Numbered from the stretch's first letter, positions 1-9,932 are shown. The stretch: 64,000 bases of DNA from an uncultured beta proteobacterium (GCA_903876735.1 CAIRAW010000045.1:62001-126000), one strand, 5' to 3'. Numbers and translations are program-made. The notes: a model not told the origin generated them from the sequence alone.

Positions 1-1128
1 CAACAGGCGCAACATGCGGCGCAGAGGTTCTGCTGCACCCCACAGAAGCTGGTCGCCGATGGTGAAGGCGCCGACGTATTCCGGACCCATGGCCAGTTTG
101 CGCACACGACCCACCGGGATGCCGAGGGTTCCGGTGACGGTTACCGGTGTCAGGTCGCGCACGGTGGCCTCGCGGGTGTTGGGAACGACGCGGACCCATT
201 CGTTGTCGGCGGCGATCATGGCTTCAATGTCGGCCGCCGGCACGTCCTTCTTGAGTTTGAAGGTCAGGGCCTGGCTGTGGCAACGCATGGCGCCAACGCG
301 CACGCAGAAGCCGTCAACCGGTACCGCAGGTGTTCCAAATCCCGGTCCCTGGCCCAGGATCTTGTTGGTTTCAGCGCCACTTTTCCATTCCTCGCGACTG
401 ATGCCCTGGCCCAGATCCTTGTCGATCCAGGGGATCAGGCTGCCGCCGAGTGGCACGCCGAAGTTGGCAGTTTCCGCACTGGTGAGGGATTGCTGCTTGG
501 CCAGCACCTTGCGGTCGATTTCGAGGATCGCTGACTTGGGGTCATCGAGCAGAGTCTTCACTTCAGCGTTGAGCGTGCCAAACTGGGTCAGCAATTCGCG
601 CATGTGCTGGGCACCGCCGCCCGAAGCCGCCTGGTAGGTCATGCTGGTCATCCACTCGACCAGACCGGCCTTGTACAGCGCGCCGACGCCCATCAGCATG
701 CAACTGACCGTGCAGTTGCCGCCGATCCAGTTGTTGCCGCCCTTGCTCAGGGCGTTCTGGATCACCGGCAGGTTGACCGGGTCCAGGATGATGACAGCAT
801 CGTCCTTCATGCGCAGCGTGGAGGCGGCGTCAATCCAGTGGCCGTTCCAGCCAGCAGCGCGCAACTTGGGGAAGACTTCGGTCGTGTAGTCGCCGCCCTG
901 GGCGCTGATGATGATGTCGCACTTCTTCAGGGCCTCGATGTCGAAGGCATCCTTCAAAGTGGTTTCGTTTTTGGCTTGTGCCGGGGCCTTGCCACCGGCA
1001 TTGGAACTGGAAAAGAACACGGGTTCGATCAGATCGAAATCACGTTCGGCCTGCATGCGGTCCAGCAACACCGAACCCACCATGCCACGCCAGCCCACCA
1101 GACCGACCAGATTGCCAATTTTCTTCAT
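1..1128 (-). CDS. asd: Aspartate-semialdehyde dehydrogenase (C-terminal end off window)
   Basis: Asd reduces L-aspartyl phosphate to aspartate semialdehyde with NADPH, the branch point to lysine/diaminopimelate, methionine and threonine. The frame opens at an ATG (1126-1128) and stays open for 376 codons to the left edge. The last visible residues, [10 protein letters not shown], match the known C-terminal end of the family, so probably only one or two residues and the stop are missing. Visible family features are the N-terminal NADP loop ([11 protein letters not shown]) and the catalytic cysteine in GGNCTVSC near residue 139. It follows leuB in the same direction after 56 bases and is probably the last gene of the leuCDB transcript. 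Identification is secure; only the end is unseen. Confidence 0.96.
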   Translation of the reverse strand, partial: MKKIGNLVGLVGWRGMVGSVLLDRMQAERDFDLIEPVFFSSSNAGGKAPAQAKNETTLKDAFDIEALKKCDIIISAQGGDYTTEVFPKLRAAGWNGHWIDAASTLRMKDDAVIILDPVNLPVIQNALSKGGNNWIGGNCTVSCMLMGVGALYKAGLVEWMTSMTYQAASGGGAQHMRELLTQFGTLNAEVKTLLDDPKSAILEIDRKVLAKQQSLTSAETANFGVPLGGSLIPWIDKDLGQGISREEWKSGAETNKILGQGPGFGTPAVPVDGFCVRVGAMRCHSQALTFKLKKDVPAADIEAMIAADNEWVRVVPNTREATVRDLTPVTVTGTLGIPVGRVRKLAMGPEYVGAFTIGDQLLWGAAEPLRRMLRLL

Positions 1129-1152
1129 GTTGCGCTTTCAAAGAGTTGAAAT

Positions 1153-1176
1153 AAAGGAATAAAGGAATAAAGGAAT
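1153..1176. repeat. Three exact tandem copies of an 8-bp unit between leuB and asd
   Basis: The unit AAAGGAAT occurs three times head to tail, preceded by a partial copy (AAT, 1150-1152). It lies between the leuB stop and the asd start. On the transcribed strand it reads as ATTCCTTT repeats, so it is not a ribosome binding site for asd. Copy number could vary by slippage, changing only the intercistronic spacing. Confidence 0.85.
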
Positions 1177-1184
1177 CAACAGGA

Positions 1185-2252
1185 TCAAAGGGCCCGCACC
1201 ACGGCAGCACCCATCTCTAGCGTGCTGACGCGCGTGGTACCCGGGCTGAAGATGTCGGCCGTGCGCAGGCCCTGGGCCAGCACTGTTTTGACGGCAGCTT
1301 CGATACGCTGGGCTGCAGCTTCCTGGTTCAGACTGAAACGCAGCATCATGGCGGCGCTCAAAATGGTTGCCAGCGGGTTGGCGATGCCTTTGCCTGCGAT
1401 GTCGGGGGCGCTACCGTGGCTGGGCTCGTACAAGCCCTGCTTGCTGGCGTTCAGACTGGCGGACGGCAGCATGCCAATCGAGCCGGTGAGCATGGAGGCC
1501 TCGTCGCTCAGGATGTCGCCAAACATATTGCCCGTAACCACTACATCGAATTTCTTGGGGTCTCGCACCAGTTGCATGGCCGCGTTGTCGACGTACATGT
1601 GGTCCAGCGCCACATCCGGGTATTGGGTTCCGACTTCCGTAACCACGTCTTTCCAGAGCTGGAAGGTTTCCAGCACGTTGGCTTTGTCGACGCTGGTGAC
1701 GCGTTTGGAGCGCTTGCGCGCGGCCTGAAAGGCGACGTGGGCAATGCGTTCGATTTCCGGCCTGGAATAGCGCATGGTGTCGAATGCTTCCTCGGTGCCG
1801 GGAAAGAGACCGTCGGACGCGATGCGCCGACCGCGCGGCTGGCCGAAATAGATGTCGCCGGTCAGTTCGCGAATGATCAGAATGTCGAGGCCGGAGATCA
1901 GTTCGGGCTTCAGGCTGGAGGCGCCGACCAGTTGTTCGTAGCAGATAGCAGGGCGCAGGTTGGCAAACAGGCCCAGGTTCTTGCGCAGGCCCAGGATCGC
2001 CTGCTCAGGGCGCAGGGGGCGGTCGAGTTTGTCGTATTTCCAGTCACCGACCGCGCCGAACAGCACAGCGTCCGCTTCCTTGGCCAACTTCAGGGTTGCT
2101 TCAGGCAGGGGGTGTCCATATGCCTCGTAGGCGGCGCCGCCGACCAGCGCGGTTTCCATCTCCAGTTTGAGTTCGAGCACGTTCAGGACTTTGACCGCTT
2201 CGGCCACGATTTCGGTACCGATGCCATCGCCTGGCAAGACTGCAATTTTCAT
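1185..2252 (-). CDS. leuB: 3-isopropylmalate dehydrogenase
   Basis: LeuB oxidises and decarboxylates 3-isopropylmalate to 2-oxoisocaproate with NAD+, the third dedicated step of leucine synthesis in the cytoplasm. The 355-residue product has normal family length. It begins [15 protein letters not shown], carries the substrate arginine region ([13 protein letters not shown]) and ends with the nucleotide/Mg-site segment [18 protein letters not shown]. It lies 95 bases after leuD and before asd, all on the minus strand, so it reads as part of the leucine operon. No frameshift or missing motif is visible. Confidence 0.97.
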   Translation of the reverse strand: MKIAVLPGDGIGTEIVAEAVKVLNVLELKLEMETALVGGAAYEAYGHPLPEATLKLAKEADAVLFGAVGDWKYDKLDRPLRPEQAILGLRKNLGLFANLRPAICYEQLVGASSLKPELISGLDILIIRELTGDIYFGQPRGRRIASDGLFPGTEEAFDTMRYSRPEIERIAHVAFQAARKRSKRVTSVDKANVLETFQLWKDVVTEVGTQYPDVALDHMYVDNAAMQLVRDPKKFDVVVTGNMFGDILSDEASMLTGSIGMLPSASLNASKQGLYEPSHGSAPDIAGKGIANPLATILSAAMMLRFSLNQEAAAQRIEAAVKTVLAQGLRTADIFSPGTTRVSTLEMGAAVVRAL

Positions 2253-2347
2253 GATGAACTCAATTTATTTTCTAAAGTTTGGAAGACAGGGTGGCTTTCG
2301 CATCAGCCCGGTCATTGTTTGCGCAAGGTCTCGGTCGGTGGCGCGGC

Positions 2348-2998
2348 TCAGGCAATCAGGGTGCGACAGAGCCAGGGTTTTTCTGTCAGGCGCCGGGCTT
2401 CGAAGGCCTTGATTTTCTCGGCATGGCGCAATGTCAGGCCGATGTCGTCAAAGCCGTTGAGCAGGCAGTACTTGCGAAAGGCCTGGACCTCGAATGGCAG
2501 TTCAGCCCCGTCGGGTTTCACGACGACCTGGCGTTCCAGATCGATCGTCAGGCGGTAGCCCGGGAAGGCGGCCGCCTCATCGAACAACTGACTAACTTGG
2601 GCTTCGCTCAGCACGATCGGCAATAGGCCGTTCTTGAAGCTGTTGTTGAAGAAAATGTCGGCGTAACTGGGGGCAATGATGGCGCGAAAACCATATTGGT
2701 CAAGCGCCCATGGCGCATGCTCACGCGACGAACCGCAGCCGAAGTTCTTGCGCGCCAGCAGGATGGATGCGCCCTGGTAGCGTGGCTGGTTCAGAACGAA
2801 ATCCGGGTTCGGCTTGCGGCTTTGTGGGTCCTGGCCCGGAAAACCGGCGTCAAGGTAGCGCCATTCGTCGAACAGGTTCTGACCAAACCCGGTCTTGCGA
2901 ATGGATTTGAGGAATTGTTTGGGAATGATGGCGTCGGTGTCGACGTTTTCCCGGTCCATCGGAGCGACAAGCCCCTGGTGCAGCGTGAATTTTTGCAT
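2348..2998 (-). CDS. leuD: 3-isopropylmalate dehydratase, small subunit
   Basis: LeuD pairs with LeuC to isomerise 2-isopropylmalate to 3-isopropylmalate through an aconitase-type reaction. The 216-residue protein has the usual length of the small (swivel) subunit. It shows the early segment [16 protein letters not shown] and the conserved loop [13 protein letters not shown], which supplies substrate-binding residues. It starts at an ATG (2996-2998) only 7 bases after the stop of a tiny entericidin-type gene, which separates it from leuC. That interruption is the one unusual point; the gene itself is ordinary. Confidence 0.97.
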   Translation of the reverse strand: MQKFTLHQGLVAPMDRENVDTDAIIPKQFLKSIRKTGFGQNLFDEWRYLDAGFPGQDPQSRKPNPDFVLNQPRYQGASILLARKNFGCGSSREHAPWALDQYGFRAIIAPSYADIFFNNSFKNGLLPIVLSEAQVSQLFDEAAAFPGYRLTIDLERQVVVKPDGAELPFEVQAFRKYCLLNGFDDIGLTLRHAEKIKAFEARRLTEKPWLCRTLIA

Positions 2999-3005
2999 GG
3001 GCGTT

Positions 3006-3137
3006 CTACTTCTTCTTTGCGACGTCTTCGATCTTCTCGCCGGCCTTTTGCAGGTCCTGGCCGACGCCTTTGACGGTGTTGCAGCCGGTCATGGCGCAAA
3101 TAAAAGACAGGACGAGGATTGCCGAGAGTGTTTTCAT
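3006..3137 (-). CDS. Entericidin-type small lipoprotein between leuC and leuD
   Basis: This is a 43-residue open frame. The N-terminus is a lipoprotein signal ([19 protein letters not shown]), with the lipobox cysteine at residue 19. The mature part is short, charged and probably amphipathic ([19 protein letters not shown]), ending in AKKK. This matches the entericidin A/B family (EcnA/EcnB), membrane lipoproteins linked in enterobacteria to a stationary-phase antidote/toxin pair. It sits in the 161-base gap between leuC and leuD with no obvious terminator, so it should be co-transcribed with leucine genes. I see only one ecn copy and no partner. Family membership is likely; toxicity here is unproven. 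Confidence 0.85.
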   Translation of the reverse strand: MKTLSAILVLSFICAMTGCNTVKGVGQDLQKAGEKIEDVAKKK

Positions 3138-3160
3138 GAGGTGTTCCTGGATGGGTTGGA

Positions 3161-4609
3161 TCAGACAAATTTCCTGACGTCCACAAAGTGGCCGTGTATG
3201 GCGGCCGCGGCCGCCATGGCGGGACTGACCAGATGTGTGCGACCACCGGCACCCTGGCGTCCCTCAAAATTGCGGTTGCTGGTGGAGGCGCAGCGCTCAC
3301 CCGGGTCGAGTCGGTCGGCGTTCATCGCCAGGCACATGGAGCAGCCGGGCTCACGCCATTCGAATCCGGCGGCCTTGAAGATTTCGTGCAGACCTTCGCG
3401 CTCGGCCTGTTCCTTGACCAGTCCCGAGCCTGGCACAACCATGGCCAGTTTGATGTTTCTGGCAACTTTTTGCCCCAACTGCTTGACCACGGCGGCTGCT
3501 TCGCGCATGTCTTCGATCCGGCTGTTGGTGCAGGAGCCGATGAAGACCTTGTCGACGTACAAATCGTTGAGCGCCTTGCCAGGCTCCAGGCCCATGTAGA
3601 CCAGGGCTCGTTCAATGGCGCTACGCCGGTTGGCGTCTTTTTCCTTGTCCGGATCGGGAACGCGGCTGTCTATGCCCAGTACCATTTCGGGGGACGTGCC
3701 CCAAGTGACCTGCGGCACGATGGCAGCAGCGTCGATTTCCACGATGGTGTCAAAGCGGGCGTTGACATCGCTGTGCAGCGTCTTCCAGTGCGCCACAGCC
3801 TGGTCCCATTCGACGCTGGCTGCCGTTTGGCCAGGCGCCAAGGGGCGGCCCTTGACGTAGTCGATGGTCTTGTCGTCCACAGCCACCAGGCCGGCGCGTG
3901 CGCCCGCTTCGATCGCCATGTTGCAGACCGTCATGCGGCCTTCCATGCTCAGGGAGCGAATGGCCGAGCCGCCAAATTCGATGGTGTAGCCGGTGCCGCC
4001 GGCCGTGCCGATCCTGCCGATCACGGCCAGAACGATGTCCTTGCCGCTGCAGCCGCTTTGAAGCGTGCCCTCGACGCGGACCAGCATATTTTTGGCTTTT
4101 TTAGCCAGCAGGGTCTGCGTTGCCATCACATGTTCGACTTCGCTGGTGCCAATGCCATGGGCCAGCGCGCCAAAAGCCCCATGGGTTGAGGTGTGCGAGT
4201 CGCCGCAGACCACCGTCATGCCGGGAAGCGTGGCTCCGTTCTCGGGGCCGATGACATGGATGATGCCCTGGCGTTTGGATAGAAAGGGGAAGTAGGCGGC
4301 CGAGCCGAATTCCCGCATATTGGTGTCGAGGGTGACGACCTGTTCCTTGCTGGTGGGGTCGGTGATGCCGTCGTAGCCGCGTTCCCAGCCGGTGGTTGGC
4401 GTGTTGTGGTCCGCTGTGGCGACGATGGAGCTGACGCGCCACAGCTTGCGGTCAGTCTGGCGCAGGCCTTCAAAGGCCTGCGGGCTGGTGACTTCATGGA
4501 CCAGGTGGCGGTCGATGTAGAGCAGCGCTGTGCCGTCTTCTTCTGTATGGACGACGTGTTCGTCCCAGAGTTTGTCGTATAGCGTGCGTCCGTGTGTTTC
4601 GATGTTCAT
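3161..4609 (-). CDS. leuC: 3-isopropylmalate dehydratase, large subunit
   Basis: LeuC carries the [4Fe-4S] cluster of isopropylmalate isomerase and works with LeuD in leucine synthesis. The three cluster cysteines are visible in FIGSCTNSR (about residue 360) and PGCSMC (about 423 and 426). The active-site stretch [22 protein letters not shown] is intact. I chose the ATG at 4607-4609 ([14 protein letters not shown]), giving 482 residues. An in-frame TTG nine bases earlier would add three residues but has no better ribosome site. It is the first gene of the leuC-ecn-leuD-leuB-asd run and starts about 70 bases after the gltA terminator. Confidence 0.96.
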   Translation of the reverse strand: MNIETHGRTLYDKLWDEHVVHTEEDGTALLYIDRHLVHEVTSPQAFEGLRQTDRKLWRVSSIVATADHNTPTTGWERGYDGITDPTSKEQVVTLDTNMREFGSAAYFPFLSKRQGIIHVIGPENGATLPGMTVVCGDSHTSTHGAFGALAHGIGTSEVEHVMATQTLLAKKAKNMLVRVEGTLQSGCSGKDIVLAVIGRIGTAGGTGYTIEFGGSAIRSLSMEGRMTVCNMAIEAGARAGLVAVDDKTIDYVKGRPLAPGQTAASVEWDQAVAHWKTLHSDVNARFDTIVEIDAAAIVPQVTWGTSPEMVLGIDSRVPDPDKEKDANRRSAIERALVYMGLEPGKALNDLYVDKVFIGSCTNSRIEDMREAAAVVKQLGQKVARNIKLAMVVPGSGLVKEQAEREGLHEIFKAAGFEWREPGCSMCLAMNADRLDPGERCASTSNRNFEGRQGAGGRTHLVSPAMAAAAAIHGHFVDVRKFV

Positions 4610-4642
4610 GCGGGCCAAAAGGTTAATGCTTGCCAGCCGGCG

Positions 4643-4648
4643 ATTTTA
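4643..4648 (-). promoter_or_regulatory. Possible -10 box of the leuC operon promoter
   Basis: The minus strand reads TAAAAT here, 33 bases before the leuC ATG and downstream of the gltA terminator, where a leu promoter must lie. No good -35 hexamer is seen at 16-18 bases. A 7-bp inverted repeat (GCTTGCC at 4628-4634 with GGCAAGC at 4652-4658) brackets the box and might be an operator. The leader has no room for a leucine-rich attenuator peptide. Confidence 0.3.
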
Positions 4649-4678
4649 AACGGCAAGCCGGATCCGGACACGGACAGT

Positions 4679-4711
4679 AAAAAGCCCGCCGGATGTTGCC
4701 ATCCGGCGGGC
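4679..4711 (-). terminator. Rho-independent terminator of the sdh-gltA operon
   Basis: A perfect 11-bp inverted repeat (GCCCGCCGGAT at 4684-4694 with its complement at 4701-4711) encloses a 6-base loop. It is followed on the minus strand by five T residues. It lies 18 bases after the gltA stop, so it separates the TCA operon from the leucine operon downstream. Confidence 0.93.
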
Positions 4712-4729
4712 GCTTCGGATGCGCTTGGA

Positions 4730-6040
4730 TCAGCGTTTGGCGATCGGCAGGACGTCGCGCTGGACAGAACCCGTGAACAGCTGGCGCGGACGGCCAATCT
4801 TGTATTCCGGATCACTGATCATTTCATTGAGCTGGGCAATCCAGCCCACGGTGCGGGCCAGCGCAAAGACGCCGGTGAACATGTTGACCGGAATGCCAAT
4901 GGCGCGCTGCACGATGCCCGAGTAGAAGTCGACGTTCGGGTAGAGCTTGCGCGAGACGAAATACTCGTCTTCGAGGGCGATTTTTTCCAGCGCCATTGAC
5001 AGCTTGAACAGGGGGTCGTTTTCGAGTCCGAGTTCGGCCAGCACTTCGCGGCAGGTTTCCTGCATCAGCTTGGCGCGCGGGTCGTAGTTCTTGTAAACGC
5101 GGTGGCCAAAGCCCATCAGCTTGACGCCGGAATTCTTGTCCTTGACCTGTTCCATGAACTGACCAACCTTGGCAATGCCGCCAGAGGCCTGAATTTCTTC
5201 GAGCATGTTCAGGCAGGCTTCGTTGGCGCCGCCGTGGGCTGGGCCCCAGAGGCAGGCCACACCGGCAGCAATCGCTGCAAACGGGTTGGTGCCGGAGCTG
5301 CCGCACAGGCGCACGGTGGAAGTCGAGGCGTTCTGTTCGTGATCGGCGTGCAGGATGAAGATGCGGTCCAGTGCGCGTTCAATCACCGGGTTGACCTTGT
5401 ACTCTTCACACGGTGTGGCGAACATCATGTGCAGGAAGTTGCCGGCATAGCTCAGATCATTCTTCGGGTACATGTAGGGCTGACCCATGCTGTACTTGTA
5501 GGCCATGGCGACCAGTGTCGGCATCTTGGCGATCAGGCGCAGCGCAGCCACTTCACGGTGCTCCGGGTTGTTGATGTCCGTGCTGTCGTGGTAGAAGGCC
5601 GACAGGGCGCCGACCAGGCCGGTCATGATGGCCATCGGATGGGCATCACGGCGGAAACCGCGCAGGAAAAACTGCATCTGTTCGTTGACCATGGTGTGGT
5701 TGGTCACGCGCTTGGTGAAGTCGGCCTTGGCGGCGGCATTCGGCAGATTTCCATACAGCAGCAGATGGCAGGTTTCAAGGAAGTCGCAATTGGTAGCGAG
5801 TTGCTCGATCGGGTAGCCGCGGTACAGCAACTCGCCCTTGTCGCCGTCAATATAGGTAATGGCTGACTGGCACGATGCCGTGGACAGGAAGCCCGGATCG
5901 TAGGTGAACATGCCGGTTTGGCCGTAGAGTTTGCGGATGTCGACCACATCCGGGCCGACGTTGCCCTGATACACCGGCAGATCGATGCTGGGGCTGCCGT
6001 TGCTGAATGACAGGGTGGCCTTGTTGTCAGATAGTTTCAT
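4730..6040 (-). CDS. gltA: Citrate synthase (type II)
   Basis: GltA condenses acetyl-CoA and oxaloacetate to citrate, the entry reaction of the TCA cycle. I chose the ATG at 6038-6040 ([12 protein letters not shown]), preceded by a purine-rich AAAGGCGAG site. This gives 436 residues, the size of the hexameric Gram-negative type. The catalytic histidine regions ([10 protein letters not shown] and [13 protein letters not shown]) and the aspartate region NVDFYSG are all present. It is the last gene of sdhC-D-A-B-E-gltA and ends just before a strong terminator. The gene starts 14 bases after the sdhE stop, so translation may be coupled. Confidence 0.97.
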   Translation of the reverse strand: MKLSDNKATLSFSNGSPSIDLPVYQGNVGPDVVDIRKLYGQTGMFTYDPGFLSTASCQSAITYIDGDKGELLYRGYPIEQLATNCDFLETCHLLLYGNLPNAAAKADFTKRVTNHTMVNEQMQFFLRGFRRDAHPMAIMTGLVGALSAFYHDSTDINNPEHREVAALRLIAKMPTLVAMAYKYSMGQPYMYPKNDLSYAGNFLHMMFATPCEEYKVNPVIERALDRIFILHADHEQNASTSTVRLCGSSGTNPFAAIAAGVACLWGPAHGGANEACLNMLEEIQASGGIAKVGQFMEQVKDKNSGVKLMGFGHRVYKNYDPRAKLMQETCREVLAELGLENDPLFKLSMALEKIALEDEYFVSRKLYPNVDFYSGIVQRAIGIPVNMFTGVFALARTVGWIAQLNEMISDPEYKIGRPRQLFTGSVQRDVLPIAKR

Positions 6041-6054
6041 TTTTTTCTCGCCTT

Positions 6055-6339
6055 TCAAGGAGTTGTTCTCAACATACACAAAACTTCACGTACATCATCC
6101 CGGTCCAGATCCACATCAATCTGCGCCAGGGACTTGCGTGCCAGGTGCAGATCGAGCAGATCGTGGTCGCTCAAGTCCATCAAGGCGCTGAGACCTTGCG
6201 ACTGACGGGTAGTCAGCGTGGCCTCAAAACGCCGGAAGAACCGATCGATGAAGATATCGTTCTCTAGCAGACCACGCCGACAGCGCCACTTCAACTTGCT
6301 CAGCGTTCTTGCGTCGATCAACTGCACACTTTTTACCAT
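6055..6339 (-). CDS. sdhE: Succinate dehydrogenase assembly factor SdhE
   Basis: SdhE (YgfY, Sdh5/SDHAF2 family) promotes covalent attachment of FAD to SdhA. The 94-residue product is a small alpha-helical protein and shows the family's signature around RRGLLEND, the conserved RGxxE segment that contacts the flavoprotein. It lies between sdhB and gltA, the expected place for an SDH assembly factor in beta-proteobacteria. Gaps are 22 bases from sdhB and 14 bases to gltA, so all belong to one transcript. The call rests on motif, size and context together. Confidence 0.93.
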   Translation of the reverse strand: MVKSVQLIDARTLSKLKWRCRRGLLENDIFIDRFFRRFEATLTTRQSQGLSALMDLSDHDLLDLHLARKSLAQIDVDLDRDDVREVLCMLRTTP

Positions 6340-6361
6340 AACGCAAGCCCCCTGATATTGA

Positions 6362-7066
6362 TCAAACCGTACTGGAAACCATCATTTCCTTGATCTTTCC
6401 GATTGCTTTGGTTGGATTGAGTCCTTTCGGGCACACATCGACGCAGTTCATGATGGTGTGGCAGCGGAAAAGGCGGTAAGGATCCTGCAGGTTGTCCAGA
6501 CGCTCGGCCGTGGCTTCGTCGCGGCTGTCGGCCAGGAAACGGTAGGCTTGCAGCAGCCCCGCCGGGCCGACGAATTTGTCCGGATTCCACCAGAAACTCG
6601 GGCAGGAGGTGGAGCAACTGGCACACAGGATGCACTCGTACAAGCCGTTGAGTTCGTCGCGTTCCTGCGGGCTTTGCAGGCGCTCTTTTTCCGGCGGTAC
6701 CGTGTTGTTGATCAGGTAGGGCTTGATCGAGTTGTACTGTTTGAAGAACTGCGTCATGTCGACGATCAGGTCGCGCACCACGGGCAGGCCCGGCAGGGGC
6801 TTGAGAACAATGGTTCCAGGCAGGGTCAGCATATTGGTCAGGCAGGCCAGACCGTTCTTGCCGTTGATGTTCATGGCGTCGGAGCCGCAGACACCTTCGC
6901 GACACGATTTGCGAAAGCTGATACTGGGATCCTGCGTCTTGAGCTTGAGCAAGGCGTCGAGCAGCATGCGTTCGCTGCCATCGAGCTCTATCTCGATGGT
7001 CTGCATATACGGCTTGGCATCGGCGTCAGGGTCGTAGCGATAAATCTGGAAGGTGCGTTTTGACAT
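6362..7066 (-). CDS. sdhB: Succinate dehydrogenase iron-sulfur subunit
   Basis: SdhB passes electrons from the SdhA flavin to quinone through three Fe-S clusters. All three ligand sets are visible in the 234-residue protein: the [2Fe-2S] site (CREGVCGSDAMNINGKNGLAC, about residues 55-75), the [4Fe-4S] site (CILCASCSTSCP) and the [3Fe-4S] site (CHTIMNCVDVCPKG). It lies 10 bases after sdhA in the same operon and before sdhE. Nothing is unusual. Confidence 0.97.
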   Translation of the reverse strand: MSKRTFQIYRYDPDADAKPYMQTIEIELDGSERMLLDALLKLKTQDPSISFRKSCREGVCGSDAMNINGKNGLACLTNMLTLPGTIVLKPLPGLPVVRDLIVDMTQFFKQYNSIKPYLINNTVPPEKERLQSPQERDELNGLYECILCASCSTSCPSFWWNPDKFVGPAGLLQAYRFLADSRDEATAERLDNLQDPYRLFRCHTIMNCVDVCPKGLNPTKAIGKIKEMMVSSTV

Positions 7067-7076
7067 GGTGTTCTCG

Positions 7077-8873
7077 TTAAAAGCTGCGAACGGTAAGGGG
7101 AACGGATTCGACGCTCAAGGGTTTCATCTGCACCGGCTTGTAGGCCAGGCGGCTGCCATCGCTGTACCAGAGCGTGTGCTTGTGCCAGTCGGTATCGTTG
7201 CGGCCATTCGGGTGTTCGGCGCTGTCGGCATAGTCGTTGACCGAATGGGCCCCACGGCTTTCATGGCGAGCAGCAGCCGAGACGATGGTGGCTTGCGCCA
7301 CTTCGATCAGGTTTTCGACTTCCAGCGCCTCGATGCGCGCCGTGTTGAAGATCTTGGACTTGTCTTTCAGGCCGATGGTTTTGACCCGTTCGCGCAGCGC
7401 GGCAATCTTGGCCACGCCCTCGTCCATGCTGGCCTGGGTGCGGAACACGCCGGCATGCTGCTGCATGGTGGAGCGGATGTCGTTGGCCACATCCTGCGAA
7501 TATTCTCCGCCGGTCGCGTTGTCCAGGCGTGCAATGCGTGCCAGTGTGGCGTCGGCTGCATCAGCGGGCAGGGGTTTGTGCACCGGGTTGGTTTTGTTGA
7601 ATTCGACGATGTGGTTGCCGGCAGCACGGCCAAATACCAGCAGATCAAGCAGCGAATTGGTACCCAGCCGATTGGCGCCGTGGACGCTGACGCAGGCGCA
7701 TTCGCCGACCGCATAAAGACCGTTGACGACTTCGCTCTGGTTGCTGGCATTCTGGGTCACCACTTGGCCGTGGATATTGGTCGGGATGCCGCCCATCTGG
7801 TAATGGATGGTGGGTACGACCGGGATCGGCTCCTTGGTGATGTCAACGTTGGCGAAGTTGTGGCCGATTTCGAAGACCGACGGCAGGCGCTTCATGATCG
7901 TTTCGGCACCCAGATGGGTCATGTCGAGGTTGATGTAGTCCTTGTTCGGTCCGCAGCCGCGGCCTTCCTTGATCTCCTGGTCCATGCAGCGCGAGACGTA
8001 GTCCCTAGGTGCCAGGTCCTTGTAGGCCGGGGCATAGCGCTCCATGAAGCGCTCTCCGTTGCTGTTGCGCAGGATCGCACCTTCGCCACGGCAGCCTTCG
8101 GTCAGCAGCACGCCAGCGCCATGCACGCCGGTCGGGTGAAATTGCCAGAATTCCATGTCTTCCAGCGGAACGCCGGCGCGCGCTGCCATGCCCAAACCGT
8201 CGCCGGTATTGATGAAGGCGTTGGTCGATGCCGCAAAGATGCGTCCGGCACCGCCGGTGGCCAGCAAGGTGGTCTTGGCCTCGAAAATATGAACGTCGCC
8301 GGTTTCCATTTCCAGCGCGGTCACGCCCACCACGTCGCCGGCGGCGTCACGGATCAGGTCCATTGCCAGCCATTCGACAAAGAAGCTGGTGTTTTCCTTG
8401 ACGTTCTGCTGGTACAGCGTGTGCAGCATGGCGTGTCCGGTGCGGTCGGCCGCAGCGCAGGCGCGCTGTACCGGTTTTTCGCCGTAGTTGGCGGTGTGGC
8501 CGCCAAACGGGCGCTGGTAAATGGTGCCGTCCGGGTTGCGGTCAAACGGCATGCCCATGTGCTCCAGGTCGTACACCACCTTGGGTGCTTCGCGGCACAT
8601 GTACTCGATGGCATCCTGATCGCCCAACCAGTCCGAACCTTTGACGGTGTCGTAGAAGTGATAGTGCCAATTGTCTTCCGACATATTGCCCAGTGAGGCG
8701 CCAATGCCGCCTTGCGCGGCAACGGTGTGGGAGCGCGTCGGGAAAACTTTGGACAGCACCGCTACTTTGAGGCCGGCCCGGGCGAGTTGCAGTGAGGCGC
8801 GCATGCCGGAGCCACCGGCGCCGACAATGACGACGTCGAATTGACGCTTTGGGAGTTTGGATGTAGCGGTCAT
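7077..8873 (-). CDS. sdhA: Succinate dehydrogenase flavoprotein subunit
   Basis: SdhA oxidises succinate to fumarate with covalently bound FAD. I chose the ATG at 8871-8873 (MTATSKLPKRQFDVV), giving 598 residues; an upstream in-frame extension of 31 residues is cysteine- and arginine-rich and looks like non-coding leader. The FAD-binding glycine motif (VIVGAGGSGMRAS) is followed by the segment RSHTVAAQGG, whose histidine carries the flavin. Active-site segments HPTGVHGAGVLLTEGCRGEG and GANRLGTNSLLDLLVFG are intact. It sits between sdhD and sdhB in the operon. Confidence 0.97.
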   Translation of the reverse strand: MTATSKLPKRQFDVVIVGAGGSGMRASLQLARAGLKVAVLSKVFPTRSHTVAAQGGIGASLGNMSEDNWHYHFYDTVKGSDWLGDQDAIEYMCREAPKVVYDLEHMGMPFDRNPDGTIYQRPFGGHTANYGEKPVQRACAAADRTGHAMLHTLYQQNVKENTSFFVEWLAMDLIRDAAGDVVGVTALEMETGDVHIFEAKTTLLATGGAGRIFAASTNAFINTGDGLGMAARAGVPLEDMEFWQFHPTGVHGAGVLLTEGCRGEGAILRNSNGERFMERYAPAYKDLAPRDYVSRCMDQEIKEGRGCGPNKDYINLDMTHLGAETIMKRLPSVFEIGHNFANVDITKEPIPVVPTIHYQMGGIPTNIHGQVVTQNASNQSEVVNGLYAVGECACVSVHGANRLGTNSLLDLLVFGRAAGNHIVEFNKTNPVHKPLPADAADATLARIARLDNATGGEYSQDVANDIRSTMQQHAGVFRTQASMDEGVAKIAALRERVKTIGLKDKSKIFNTARIEALEVENLIEVAQATIVSAAARHESRGAHSVNDYADSAEHPNGRNDTDWHKHTLWYSDGSRLAYKPVQMKPLSVESVPLTVRSF

Positions 8874-8928
8874 GGTTTGGTGAGTCTTTGCATTCAGATC
8901 TGGCCGCAAGCGGCTTGAAAATTGTTTG

Positions 8929-9294
8929 TTACAGGCGCCACAGAATCTGGATGCCCCAACCGGCACAGGCGATCAGCCAGACCAGGGTGAAAACATGCAG
9001 CGACAGGCGCAGCCAGACCGGCTTGATGTAGTCCATCCAGATGTCGCGCATGCCGACCCATACGTGGTAGAGCAGGGCGATGATGACCGTAAAGGTCAAA
9101 GCCTTCATCCACTGGGACGAAAAGATTCCGGCCCATTGTTCGTAGCCGATTGGCCCCTTGCTGAAGAGGATGCGGGCGAGAACCAGCACGGTAAAAAGCG
9201 CCATCAAGGCGGCGGTGATGCGCTGGCCCAGCCAGTCGCGCAAACCGTAATGTGCACCGACAACGATGCGTTTGGAGCCGTAATTGACAGACAT
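8929..9294 (-). CDS. sdhD: Succinate dehydrogenase membrane anchor subunit
   Basis: SdhD is one of two membrane anchors that hold the SdhAB catalytic part on the inner membrane and help bind quinone and haem. The 121-residue protein has three hydrophobic segments (about residues 27-45, 56-75 and 95-118). The pattern LYHVWVGMRDIWMDYIKP contains the haem-ligand histidine and the conserved Asp-Tyr pair near the quinone site. It starts 51 bases after sdhC and precedes sdhA by 55 bases. Confidence 0.93.
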   Translation of the reverse strand: MSVNYGSKRIVVGAHYGLRDWLGQRITAALMALFTVLVLARILFSKGPIGYEQWAGIFSSQWMKALTFTVIIALLYHVWVGMRDIWMDYIKPVWLRLSLHVFTLVWLIACAGWGIQILWRL

Positions 9295-9345
9295 GTTCAG
9301 TATCCTGGTGAGTGGGGCGAGATCCTGGGATCTGACGTTGACGGG

Positions 9346-9792
9346 TTAATAGAGACCGAACAACTTGGCGCCGAGCAGCAGCGTCAAACCGATGGTGGCG
9401 GCCAGCGTGAAGGCGGCGCTGGAGCGACCGAACTCTTTGCTGGTGGCGTCGTGGTGGGTGTCCATCCAGAGGTGGCGCAGGCCGGCAATGAAGTGTTGCA
9501 GGTAGGCCCAGATCAGTGCCAGCGCGACCAGCTTCCAGATGAAGCCGGGCAAGCCCAACATGCCGATATTGAACGCAGCCTTGAATTTGGCGAAAGAAAT
9601 TTCGGAAGAGATCGAGCTGTCGAACATCCAGATGATGAAGGGCATCAGGAAAAACATGATGGCCCCGCTGATGCGGTGCATTCCAGAGACCAGGGAGGCC
9701 AGTGGCCACCGGTATCCCGGCAGGTCCTTGAAGGCGTTGATGTTGCGGAATTCGGGCCGCATTTTTGATGCGCTTGGCGCTGTGTGGGACAT
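9346..9792 (-). CDS. sdhC: Succinate dehydrogenase cytochrome b556 subunit
   Basis: SdhC is the first anchor subunit of complex II and the first gene of the sdhCDAB-sdhE-gltA operon. The 148-residue protein shows the family start region (RPEFRNINAFKDLPGYRWPL), the SGMHRISGAIMF stretch with serine and arginine implicated in quinone binding, and GLRHLWMD with a likely haem histidine. Three hydrophobic helices are visible. A purine-rich AAAGGAAG site precedes the ATG at 9790-9792. A TAGAAT hexamer on the minus strand (9853-9858) could be the operon's -10 box, but I see no convincing -35. Confidence 0.94.
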   Translation of the reverse strand: MSHTAPSASKMRPEFRNINAFKDLPGYRWPLASLVSGMHRISGAIMFFLMPFIIWMFDSSISSEISFAKFKAAFNIGMLGLPGFIWKLVALALIWAYLQHFIAGLRHLWMDTHHDATSKEFGRSSAAFTLAATIGLTLLLGAKLFGLY

Positions 9793-9932
9793 GCTTGGCT
9801 TCCTTTGTTGTGTGTAACGGCTGCGTAACCGGCAATCAATGCCAAGGTCGAAATTCTATTGCAGAGTACGCTAAACTTGACTTGCGACAAACTTACGGGA
9901 AATTTGACCCGAAGCGCAGGCACGCTGCGCGC

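Noticed and set aside
4610..4678. Leucine attenuator leader peptide before leuC
   Set aside because: The region is too short, has no start codon followed by leucine codons, and contains no second terminator.
7053..8696. A 547-codon open frame on the plus strand opposite sdhA
   Set aside because: sdhA on the minus strand has every family motif; the opposite frame is a compositional shadow.
9793..9932. A second copy of the GntR palindrome before sdhC
   Set aside because: No TCTTATATAAGA-like sequence is present; only weak promoter-like hexamers are seen.
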